Assembly (NCBI GenBank): GCA_947069175.1
Contig: CAMTDV010000007.1
Span: 51,169,681 to 51,233,680 of the forward strand
Origin: Scalesia atractyloides
Lineage: Eukaryota > Streptophyta > Magnoliopsida > Asterales > Asteraceae
Length of the DNA stretch: 64,000 nucleotides
Direction of reading: 5' to 3'
Positions within the stretch are counted from its first letter, which is position 1; each line of letters begins with the position of its first letter. The position numbers and the translations under genes are program-made. Below the pieces are notes generated by a model. It had not been told where the DNA came from. It worked only from the letters and a program-made list of their open reading frames with translations, and did no database searches. This document shows positions 46,543-58,001 of the stretch, piece after piece.

Positions 46543-48062
46543 TATATTTATATAGTTAGCTTTATCGAATGATATAAATAATATGCTTGTTCAGGCTTGC
46601 GGGCCTGTTTGTGTTTAATATGTGAAGCTCAGGCCCGCGATCGTTTATTAAAAGAGCTTCCTTTTAAGCTTGAGCTCGAGCTCGTCATGTTCGCTCCATT
46701 CGAGTTTATAACGAACCAATCTTAAGGAATTCGCAAATTGTTGCTATAAGTGGTTAGGAACATGCATGAATCTTCATCATGTTGCGATATCTGGTTTGAA
46801 ACATCCCTTATGTATAGTCTCTTGGCCCACATTTAGATGCTTTGTTGAAGATAAGCTTTAAGCTTGACTTCTTGTTATCTTTTCAAAAGCTATTGAGATT
46901 AAGGCCTAATTGTAAGTTGTAACGATTATTTAATGTAAATGTAATCGAGTAATTTAAATGAAAACAATTAAAACAAAGATTAAATCTTATATGATCCTTG
47001 TCAGGTGTCTGTGTCAACAATAAGCTGGTTGTCACATTAGAGTATAAATAAGTTTTGGAATAAAAAATATGGTTAGATACATGTCAATACAGTTTTTTTC
47101 TTCGTGCCAATCTAACGCGTCACATAACACATCACGTTCGGGTGAAGGCTAAGACAGTGGTGTTCAATGGTCCGTTAAAGAAAACTCGCAAAAAAGAATA
47201 ACTCAAAAATTAAACGTTGCTCAAAATCAGCTCGTTTTATTTCCAAAACAAAGCCCTGATTAGTTATTAGATGAATAGATTCAATTTTTAATAGGCTAAA
47301 GGAACCCCAAAACTAAGCCCATAATAGCCCAACTATTTCTTTCCCTTCTCATTTCCAAATTTGAATCGCTCAATCTTACCTCTCAAGCCTTTAAACACAG
47401 TCAACAGGTCTAACCGGATTAAAGGAAATTTGCTGTTAGAAAAAACCCTCCGTCCTCTGCCTTTGTTTACGAATGCGTAGTTTGAGCACAAATTTTCAGC
47501 ACCATGGAAAACTTTGAGCCCAAGCTTACATTATCAAGGCTCATAAACAGCCTTAGGCTAAGATGGTCAAACCAGGCTAGAGCTCAACAGCCCTGGTTCT
47601 AGTGCTATTCACGTCGGCTTGTAAACTTTCAAAACACCAGTTTAAGAATATTTTTAGTATGATCAAAAAACTACGAAAGACTACCAACAGTTATGTACAA
47701 TACTTGGTCACGGATTTGACCAGTTCTAGCCTCGGTACGAAAACAAACCATAGCCAACTTAACCGGTCTTACCTTGGCTCAAGTGTCAAGGATTGTGCTT
47801 TCCTTGCATTAAAGCGCATTTAAATACCAACCCCATTTGTGCATCATCCATAAAATTATTTATGAACAGAGACGCAACCATGGATAGGACCCACAAAATA
47901 TATCTGAATTAACAACTGAGCAGTATACAGTAAGGTCTTGCTCAATATGACAAAAACCAAGTGTTTTGTTTTTAAAAAAAGACGACGATGTTGAGAAAAA
48001 CAGTACATTTTGTTTTGACAGCAAAAATAGAGTGGGCCGTACTTGATGAATCAGATTAGTTT
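46543..48062. other. Spacer downstream of the glycyl-tRNA synthetase gene
   Basis: The first part holds repeat remnants (GAGCTTGAGCTCGAGCTCG around 46670). The last few hundred bases should be the synthetase 3' UTR. No other gene seen. Confidence 0.4.
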
Positions 48063-51000
48063 TCACTCATCTCCGGAAGCCGAAGTGTGAGAAGGGTATT
48101 TCTGTAAAATATCGGTCCATTTGCACCGCCCCTCGGATACGTCCTTTATCACTGCTGCCACCTCATCCACGTTCACACGGATTTGATCCTTGCTGTCACG
48201 CTCACGAATTGTCACTGATGATGTGGAGTCCACAGTTACAGCAAATGGCACACCAAGTTCATCTGTTCTCGCATATCTTTTCCCTATTGATGTGCCTACA
48301 AATAGCAGACATTTTAATCTATTAGGCTCTTGTTAATGTTTCAACTTTTTATTTGTTCAAGAAAACGATTTCGTTCGTTTTTTGGGTTAAAATGTACAAG
48401 GGTTTTAACTACCAAATTACACAAACTGACACTATTCTGTTAACGTTAGAATTGTGACAATCTTACGCAACTTATTTCAACGGTTTAATGCAAATGAAAA
48501 AAAGCAAGAAGAGAAGGCTTTATGCACCTGTTTATGACCTTATATGGTTTGAAAGATGATTATTTGATTTTAAATAATCACAGTAATTAAACAAAGAGAG
48601 CAGTGGTGTTTTGATTTGAGTATAAGGTTTGTAGTTGTAATAATGTTATCATAGAGTAATACTATTTCCTCTATGAGGTTTGGTCAGTTTTGCGACTTTA
48701 GTCCAGAGGTTTGTTTTTCCGCATCTAGATCTAAAAGGTTTGAAATCTTGCCATTTTCATCAGGCCCGTTAATCTCCATCCATTTTTCTCCGTTAAGTCC
48801 GAGGTATTTCAGTTTTTTTTTGTTAGCTTAAAAGGCAACTCAGTCTGTTTCACTTTATGTACAAGCATTTAAAATACCCCTGACAGAATTCGTTAGACCG
48901 AATTACCCTTTAAGTTCACAAAAAAGACAGAAATAGCCCTGACTGACCGAAGAAAAAAGAAAGGAGCTAACGAGCCAGATGAAAATGGCAAGATTTCAAA
49001 CTTTTTGGATCAAGATACGGAAAAACAAACCTTTGGAAGGAAATCGCAAAACTGGCCAAACCTCAGAGACGAAAATGGCACTTTAGTCGATATAAAAAGT
49101 TCTTTGAGCGAACAAATGATGGTTATTTAAGATATGAAATTTCATAAAAACGAAAGCAATAATTCTTTAAAATCATTGGCATACCTGTAATATCTTTCTT
49201 GTTTGAAATCCCAGCTGCAGTCAAAGATCTAGAAATCTGTTTGGCGACTTCCTCGTATTGCTGGTTTTGAACCAATGGAAAAACAGTACATTTGATGGGG
49301 GCCACAAGAGGAGGGAAACGGAAAACGTTCAACTGTTCATCCCCAGCTTTGCTTGGTCTCATGTAAAAAGAGTGTTCATAGAGACAATAGATGATTCTTC
49401 CAATGCCAAAAGATGGTTCGATCACAGAAGGTGTAAATGTTCTTTGATGTTCTTTCTTTGTTTCTTTTGAAATTGACACCATGTTCTTCTTTATTGTAAC
49501 TGTTTTCTCAAGAGTACAAACTTCAAATTGTACTTCCCCTTTGGTTTCTAAAGCGGCCTTCATGTCCATAGCCTCTTTTTCGTCATCGCCTAAAAAAAGC
49601 ACAAGTTAAATCCATAACAGGAAATAAAGCTAACACGAAAACTGATTGTTTGGGTTAAGTTTAAATGGGCTCAGGTCAGTTTCGATTTGACCCGCTCCTG
49701 GTTCAACCAGTCTTAACACACCCCCATAATGGGTTCAAATTTATACACGTGATATCTACGTACGGGTCAGAACTAACTCAAATGGGGGCATCATCACTTC
49801 TCTTTTCATTTTCACCAACTTATAGATAGTCAGATGTAATATATATGTACTGATAAAAAAAATTCAACGTACCTTGTATCTCAATAAAAGTGACAGTTAA
49901 CATCCATATAGTTTATTGACTCCTCAGTTGATATCTATTCTGCAGCTATGCATATAATGTGGAAAGAAATCGCCGATATTTGAGATACCGGTTATCGGGG
50001 TGGGATATCGGTAATTTTAATATCATGCTGAATTTATATATAGCACTTTAACTTAACAATTCAGTATATTGTCCTACCATTAACAAATTAACCTTTAGCA
50101 ACTTGCAGAACACTAACAATCGTAGCAAGTAGGAACTGGTTAAAACTTAAAACACTAATAGCAACAATAAGAAGAAAGACAAATGGTAGAACTAAGAAGA
50201 TAGATAATTAGTATCGAGAAAATCGGTGATATATCACCGATATATTGGTACCGATATTTCACACTGATAATCTGACCGATATTTCACACTGATATTTTAC
50301 ATGGAGACCGATCACCGATATTAACCACATGGTACCTAAGATCTATAACATGTTTTCAAGAAGCGAATTCATGATAGGATTCTGATTAGACCAGCTCCTC
50401 ATTCACAACCAGTCTTAACACCCCTAAAATGGGTTCAAGTTTATACATGTGATATCTATGTACGGGTCAAAACTAACTCAGGTGGGCGCATCATCACTTC
50501 TCTTTCCATTTTGACTAATTTATATATCGTTAAATGTAATATATATGGTTAAAGAAACTATACTACTGATAAACATTTTACAATGTTACTTGTATCTCAA
50601 TAACAGTGACAGTTAACAACCATAAAGTTTACTGAATCTTCAGTTGATATTAATTCTGCAGAGAGTGATGTGAAAGATGAATAGCTTTACCTCAAGTGCT
50701 TCAGCCACCATCTTTTGACTGCCCTTAAATGCAAGGCCAAGTTCCTTCTTAGAAGGTGCAATAACCAGTTTCTATAAAAACATTATATATTAGCAGCTGC
50801 TTAATTTAAAAAAAAAACAAAAAATAAACATCACAAGTATAATAGTACCTCCACTTCTTTTGGTGCGGCAAATTTCTCTTGAGCTACAAGAGCTACATTG
50901 CTTTTGTCCTAATATAAAAAAGGAACATGCATAAACAAAAAGCATGTCTAAACGAATAAATTAAAAAAAAAAATAAGATACTGTAAGTAAAACACATACA

Positions 51001-54000
51001 GTGTGTGCACGCAGATCATATGCAGATCTATCAGCAATCCCAACACACTCAATCCAGCCATAAGAAGACTCGATTTCAGCATCCCAACAGTCTGCAGCAT
51101 AGTGAGCCATCTCATTTGGAAGATGCTGCCTAAATCGCAATCGTTTTTCATCTATCCCTAACCGTGTCAAAAACAGATATACTCTCCCAATGAAGTATGC
51201 AAGTGTTTGATTATTCACAATCCCCTGTAGAAAGTTAAACAGCATTTAGTACCATTTATGTATATATATATATATATGTGTGTGTGTTAATAATAGAGTT
51301 AATGTCCTTTTTAATAGATGGGAAAAGTAACCTTAGAAACTGCTTCACCGAGACAAAGTACTTTTGCAGATTGGCCTGACATTTGTTCATCCCTTGGGAA
51401 CATGAGAAATTTTAGGTCTTTAACTTCAGAATACTTTGGATGTGACTTGTCATCGGGGTCCACAAAATGCTCTATTTCCGCAAGAGTGAATTCGCGGACA
51501 CGTAGAAGACCTTGTCTAGGAGAGATCTGAAAAGAAAGAGTCAAAACATATGTTTAATTCCAACACAATAATTTAAAAATATTTCAAGATCTGGATAAAG
51601 TTGTAGATGAATGATACATAGTAAAGATGAAATAAACCAAGAATAGTATTTCGTATGAGAAATGCTATACTACAGACTTTTTACAACATTTGAAATATTA
51701 TCTTATAAAAAATCGTAAGTGTATCGTTTCTCATTGAATTAGTTAAAAAGACGACCCAAGCTACAAAACATACTCTTCCAAATAATCTAACTTCTAATAA
51801 ACCATTCCAATTAATGCCATGTAGCACTCTCTTGTTCAATCTCACGATTTTACTTGTATTTTATTTTAAAATATTATTAATTTTGATTTTTATCCTTATT
51901 ATAATAAACGATTCCAATGTTTATTAATCCTTATCCAAATTATAATTTTAATATTATATATATTATATATAGAAATTATTAATTTTTACCCTAAAAATAA
52001 ATCAAACTTCGTAATAATATAAAATAAATAATATAACAAAGACGTTATATAATAATACAAATAATATTATAATTTAAATTTATAATACTCTAAAGTCGAC
52101 TGAATTTATAAAAAAAGACTGAATTTATCACAAAGAAAAGTTAAAAATATTATAATTTATAATACAACTGATATACCCATCAACAATACCAATATACACG
52201 ATATTCAACCATGTGAGAAGATTATAATATTATTACATTAGCCGTGTTACACATTTTTATTATAGGACTATAGCTTATATTTCCTCGACCCGTGTGATAT
52301 GGATTATATAGAAGAAGTTTATGATTTACGTATTTTTCGATATTCAACCTGAATAATACACGGGTTTGTAACACCTACAAATTAAAATAATATTCAGTCT
52401 TTTTTTCGATATTTAACCAGTGTATTACATTGGTTTGTAAGCTAGTCAATTTATAAAAGAATACAACTAGACTCAAGTTCTCAAAATAGCAAATTACCTC
52501 ATTTCTGAAAGCTTGACCAATTTGAGCAGCAGCAAAGGGAAGCTTGTTTCCATTGTAATAGTACAGGTCTTTGAAGTTAACAAATATGCCTTGTGCTGTT
52601 TCAGGGCGCATGTACCTGGATAATATTAAAAAAATGAGTTGCATATGTAAAAACTAAAAAAATGTACAAAAAACTTAAATTATCACATATATGTTTTGTA
52701 ACAAACTGTAGGTCAATATAAAAATATCACTGACCCAGTGCTTGCGCCAGATGGACCAATTTGAGTCTGAAACATGAGGTTAAACGGATAAGGATCTGAA
52801 AGAGGATTCTTGTATCTGGTGCCACTATACCGTATTCCTTGATCTTGGCCCCAAGTTGTTCACCAGAGAGATCATCAAGAACCGCAAGAACGTGCTTTAA
52901 TTCAGCCGCCTTGTCAGCGCCCATAGCCAAATCATTCTCAAGTTTATCCTTGCAATAATCTTTAAGAAGGTGGTCAGCTCTGTAGCAATTACCGGTCTTC
53001 TCGTCTTTAACCATAAGGTCGGTAAACTTATCAACATGACCGGAAGCTTTCAAGACCACCTCAGGGGTCACACAAGGACAGTCAACTTCTAGCATATCCT
53101 CTTCCAGCACAAAATGCTGACAAAAAATAAACAACAATATTAGTTATCTATACGTAACGCCTCCAAAATATAGAAATCTTTAGTATAATATTATATACTG
53201 AAACTTTTCAAACACAGTTAAGCTTCATACCAGAACTTTATCCAAATACTCAACTCATGTAGTATTAGATACCTAGTGTTACAATCAAATACAAATAGAT
53301 TTAATGTGCCAAATATACAAATAACTAGAGCAATTAATAACACTAGAGTGATTAACTTTACAACTTTTGAATTCGAGTAATTATTTTTACTCTACTTCAA
53401 ATTTTGTAGTTTAATTTCTCTAGTTCAAAACCGTAGAATACTAATTACTCTAGTGATTTGTAGGTTTAGTTGGTTAATTTGATTTGTACAGAACCCCGTC
53501 CCTAGATAATATGTTAAGTCTCCAAAAATTAGGAATTTTTATTATAATAATATAATATTATGCAAAACTTTTCAAACACAAATAAACTTTTTTACCAGAA
53601 TTTCATTGAAATACTCAACTCATGTAGTATTTTATTCATCAGTGACAAAAACACACAAAATAAAACAGTAGACAGATGTGTTATAACAACTTTTAAAGCT
53701 AAAAAATTCATGTTCAGATTAAATAAGTGACACATTTGGGCTACATGTTTTAAATACATACCACTTCCACAAATTTCCTGAAACAATTATCCTACATTTT
53801 GATTCTTAATAAATTTTCCCAAAATTAATGTATATAATATAATTATATATGTTTATAACTAAATATATATTTTGTGAAATATAGTTTTAATGTGATCAAA
53901 CTGGTATAAAAGATGAATCCTAATTCGAAATGCATGGCGTATCCAATTCACCAATCGCATTTATAACAGTCAATAACAAACTTCATTCACAAATTGCTAA

Positions 54001-54540
54001 TAAAAACTTCATTTCCCAAATTACAGTTCATAACTAGACATGTACCTGACGCCAGAACGCAAGGACGTTAGACTTAACGGCGCAACCTGGAGGACCGTAA
54101 TCATACAAACCAGCAACACCTCTATAAATCTTAAACGACGGAATATAAAACAATCTTCGTTCAAGCGTATTAACAACCGCCTGACGAAACGCATCTCTAC
54201 TGGTACCAGAACCGCTAGCATCACCGGAAATCGACGCCTTCAGTTGATTCTCAATCGACGTTTTCTCAAGTTTCAAATCATTCAACGCCTTAACCGCTTC
54301 ATCGATCTCCGATTTCGAAGCTCCGGAACTCTTCAATTGACGTATGGCGTTGCCGCGAGCGTCGATTGTGGATTGCTTGTCGGCGAGAGCTCGCCGGAGT
54401 GAGTCCTCGGTGGCGGTGGTGATGCCGTTAGCCATCGGTGTGGTTACGGTGGCCGGTGATCGTAGAGAGAGTGTGCGGCAGAGTACGGAGAATGTTCGGT
54501 GGTGGAAGAGTGAGGATACGGTTGCGTGATAAGAATGCAT
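48063..54540 (-). CDS. Glycyl-tRNA synthetase, probably cytosolic/mitochondrial (9 exons)
   Basis: It charges tRNA-Gly with glycine (class II synthetase, eukaryotic type). Exons, in order: 54540-54046, 53116-52735, 52615-52498, 51526-51332, 51224-51000, 50908-50849, 50771-50691, 49589-49185 and 48295-48063. All have GT-AG borders. A Ser/Arg/His-rich leader (residues 1-35) looks mitochondrial, and a second in-frame Met at 54433-54435 could start a cytosolic form. A WHEP domain follows (residues about 40-90), then YDYGPPG. Later come the motif 2 arginine in FRNE, ERES-like recognition blocks (AADCWDAEIESSYGWIECVG), motif 3 EPSFGIGRI and the anticodon-binding domain. Exons sum to 2194 bp, two short of 732 codons. 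Single bases are missing near 52815 (exon 2) and 49583 (exon 8). This means either assembly error or a recently dead copy. Confidence 0.93.
48669..49070. mobile_element. Foldback MITE in the last intron of the synthetase gene
   Basis: Long inverted arms of about 108 bases (48669-48777 and 48963-49070) begin with CTCTATGAGGTTTGG / CTCTGAGGTTTGG read inward and include GAAATCTTGCCATTTTCAT on both sides. Length and arm size suit a Mutator-like MITE. No clear target duplication was found. Confidence 0.7.
49670..50665. repeat. Duplicated intronic segment flanking a unique block
   Basis: About 280 bases at 49670-49945 recur at 50385-50665 in the same order (CCAGTCTTAACAC, GGGTTCAA, CGTACGGGTCA, GCATCATCACTTCTCTTT, GACAGTTAACA, GTTGATAT...TTCTGCAG). 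The 440 bases between hold repeated CCGATATT phrases. All lie in the intron between exons 7 and 8 of the synthetase gene. Confidence 0.75.
51258..51287. repeat. TA/GT microsatellite in a synthetase intron
   Basis: A run of TA followed by TG dinucleotides. Confidence 0.8.
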
Positions 54541-54561
54541 GCGGTGGTGGAAACGGTTACT

Positions 54562-54595
54562 TTAGGGTTTTATCCTTTTGGGCTTTAAGTGGGCT
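54562..54595 (-). promoter_or_regulatory. Telo box and two site II motifs upstream of glycyl-tRNA synthetase
   Basis: AAACCCTAA (minus strand, 54562-54570) lies 22 bases before the first ATG. TGGGCT motifs follow at 54579-54584 and 54590-54595. In plants this pair of elements marks promoters of ribosomal-protein and other translation genes expressed in dividing cells. The assignment rests on motif match and position. Confidence 0.6.
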
Positions 54596-55487
54596 TTGCT
54601 GTAGGCCACTAAAAAAGAGATATTTTGTGAAGTGGATATTTGAGTGTTTGACAACCGATATTTATGACAACCTGATCCTACAATTTGTTGTGTGGATTTT
54701 GACCGGGATTCCATTGATGACGAAGTCGTTGTTTGTGTGATGGTAGTGTTTATCGGGTTGGTTTTTAGGTTAGACTATAGTTGTTCGAATTTAAATTTTT
54801 TGAAACTGTATTGGGGTTTGAAATCGATTTCGAAAATTTGAATAAGGTAGAAGTTTAGTTTAATTCGAGTAGCTTGAATTATAAGAAATATTTTATTAAT
54901 AAGATAAAAGTTCACATTATTCTGTCGCCGTATTTGTCAGGGTATGAAAAAATTGGTTCTATCTTTGAAGGGCTACAATCTAACATTATAATTTACCCTG
55001 TTTTCTAACTGACTAATAGTTTAGATGGCCTATCCGTATTGTGTCGGGATGAAAACCTTACTGCATAACCATTGATCAGTTTTGTTTATCTTGATAACCA
55101 TTGATCAGTTTTGTTTATCTTGATGACTAACAAACACTAATTTAACAAGAAATCACTTATTTTATGTTTTATACGAGCCAAATTAACTATAGCTCCCATA
55201 GACTCTAATCGTGATTATGTCCTTTACTAAATTCCATGTATTGTGACTTCAAAAAAAATATACATTTCATCAACATGTTGATGTAACATTGTGCCATTCA
55301 TTATTTCTTCTTTAATACTCAGACCATCACACCATCCTCTGTGTACTTAATGGTTTTATGCAATGTCTTTTTCACCAAAAAAAAAATATATCAAACAAAT
55401 TTGGTCAATTAAAAGTTGTCTATATGAACAAATGTATTAACAACTAAGATATGTGTATAATTAAATCTCTTCACTTCAGTACAGTAT
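54596..55487. other. Spacer between the synthetase gene and the LTR element
   Basis: No gene seen. It contains a perfect two-copy tandem repeat of 29 bases at 55065-55122. Confidence 0.5.
55065..55122. repeat. Perfect two-copy tandem repeat (29-bp unit)
   Basis: The unit beginning ATAACCATTGATCAG and ending TTATCTTG occurs at 55065-55093 and again at 55094-55122 without differences. Confidence 0.9.
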
Positions 55488-55492
55488 AGTGG

Positions 55493-55902
55493 TGTAAGTC
55501 CAGATAATCCGAATCTATCAACGATATCACACAATCATCAAGTATGGGCGGAATCCAAACTTAATGATATTCAAGAAAACCGAAAGATGAAGAAAAATAC
55601 GATTCAACTTTAGCACCATGCATACGATTCTATTACTTGAACAAACAAAACCGTCTAGTACAAGATGGAGGCTCTCTAGAGAAATCTCAAAAGTCTTAAC
55701 CCTAGAAATAAATAAGCTTAGTTTATATACATAGGGTAAGGCATGCCCCTCATGGGCTTGCCTGGCCCACATGGCCTATGGCATGCCCAAATGACCTATA
55801 AACGTCCAAAATTAATACAAACTAACCCAGTTAATCTCAGTTAACTACCATAGACTATTGTGTATATTTGATTCATCAGTCTCACACTTATAGGACCTAA
55901 CA
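55493..55902 (-). repeat. 3' LTR of the gag-only element
   Basis: TGTAAGTCC...GGACCTAACA, followed on the right by a polypurine tract (minus-strand CTAAGGGGAGAT). Confidence 0.93.
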
Positions 55903-57093
55903 ATCTCCCCTTAGACTGATACATCAAATTGTCTTGATAGCATAAATTCAGTAACGTCTTCAACAGAGACTATGCTTGTCGCTATGCTGTAAGTGTTGTG
56001 GAAGTCCGTCTCATACGCCTTGGACCTCATACTTCAACAAACTCTCAGCACCGGGTCTCTTTCTTCTGCTCTTGTGGTTAGCTTCATATCTGGATCTTGA
56101 TCAGCTTTGCTTGAAATATCTTTGTCAAAAGAATGTGAGAGGAGGAATCTCAGCAGCTCTTTTCTTCTTCATTCTTTCTCTTTCAAGCAAGCAGGTTCTC
56201 AAGTACTTCTTCAAATGTACTATCACTGTCAAACGATGACTGGCATCTGGTTCTTCTGACTCAGATACACTTTGCTGTTGTGATGCTTCATGCTTTGTCG
56301 GCAACTAACAACATCTCAATTTTCAGCAACCCCTGTTTCTTGATCTAAATCAAGATCTGCACAATTCTCAGAAATTTATAAGCAAACATGCTTTTACAAT
56401 AGGGAGAGTACCGTATGAACACTTGGTACATCCAAGTACTTGAACTCGGATTGAAATTGAAATTTCTTTCATCCTTTGATGATTATCCAAATCTTTAAGA
56501 ACGGCTAATAATTTTTAATAAAACAAATAAAGCACTCTATTTTTGGACTTTTGAATTTTCTATATTTTTTTAATTTTAAAATATAAGAACATAAACAGAA
56601 ACACAAATAAACGAAGAAACTTACTCAGTAGTTACAACTATACAATTGCAATGGGATCAAAATCGTTCTCAGGCGGACCAAGGAACACTTTTCAGTACGA
56701 ACTTATTTAGACTGGTCTAAATGATTGCCAATATGTTTGTCCACTTAGACTTTAACGCTCAACTTTCATTTTTCAACTTCGTGATATGCTTAAGGTAGTA
56801 TTATATTATCATACCTGTGCATCCCATACCATGACATAACCCCGCGATCAAGGTAAGCACAACAATTCATCGTAGCAGGTGAATATACTAAGATCATCCT
56901 TTATCTACAACGTCAGACTATTGGTGAACATGTTAGTACTTTCGTACAGCAGAGTGACCAATAGTATCTGAAGAGGGTTAGGCAAATACCTTATGTGGTA
57001 TGTTTGAATTCATGGAATTTATATTGTGATGAGATTTCTTTTCTTTTAAGGTTTTGGCCCTTCTGATTTGGCTTTTTTAAGGATATTCTGACT

Positions 57094-57258
57094 GTGCCTA
57101 GGTCTGCATATAATCTGGATGCAGCAGAAGGGCAGCCAAGATATCCCCGGATGACTCAACAGCAAAAAGACCCGAAACTTCAGATGTTGGCTATCTATCA
57201 ACGCAGGATTTATGACCATGAAATCATACGCCGATGGTATGTTACCCACAAGATACAT
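57094..57258 (+). CDS. Antisense ORF fragment inside the gag-only element
   Basis: On the strand opposite to gag, a protein-like stretch reads LDAAEGQPRYPRMTQQQKD, then LQMLAIYQRRIYDHEIIRRW. It is followed by GGTATGTT, a possible 5' splice site. Composition differs from its AT-rich surroundings. It could be an exon of a captured host gene or of an antisense retroelement ORF. I do not recognise the family, and the frame outside this stretch is not convincing. Confidence 0.3.
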
Positions 57259-58001
57259 AGTTCGTTATGTTTATATCACTTAGTATCTTTTAATTACTTT
57301 GAGTGTTAAGACTACCGACATATCACCTTAAATCTTAGTATTTTCAGCTACAACACCTTACATGTGTCAGCCACACCCTTTCCATGAATATTCATTTCAT
57401 TTCCCATTTGATGCAAAAAGACCTTTTATATTTTTTAGGTTTTCAAATGTTTTTGTATTTTTCTGTTTTTCAAATGTTTTTCGTATTTTTCTGATTTTCT
57501 ACCCCTCAAACAATACATATATACATATATCGCTCTCTTCCCCCCTAAATTTGTGCATCATACGTTATGCACAAATTACCTTATAAAGAAAACGTATGTA
57601 CAAAGTTTTAAACGAAAGAAAAGGAAAATATTTTTTTGTTGTTTTTGCTTAAACCGTTCCGTCACTAGATTAAAGACTAATCAGTTTCAAAATTAAAGCA
57701 CGAAATTTAAATTTTACCTTTTCGCTGATCTTGTCTTACCTCATCTCCTCCAAAGGAAACATCGCACTCGAGAAAAGAATATGAACTTTTATGACAGTGA
57801 GATGTTATCCAATATGTCCCTGGAACAACCGCTATCAACATTCCCGAGATTGTCAACAGCTCCTCCTTGGTTATTCCTTAAAAATAAAGAGATTAGTAAG
57901 ATAGTGGGACCCAGGCCATCGTGGTCCTGGGTTTCCCTAAAGCATCAAAATAAAACACTTCTTTCAGACACAAATCCTTGTTTCAAGGATTGGTGATGTT
58001 G

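Noticed and set aside
54040..54402. 120-codon plus-strand ORF opposite synthetase exon 1
   Set aside because: It is a shadow frame of the well-supported minus-strand exon encoding the WHEP domain.
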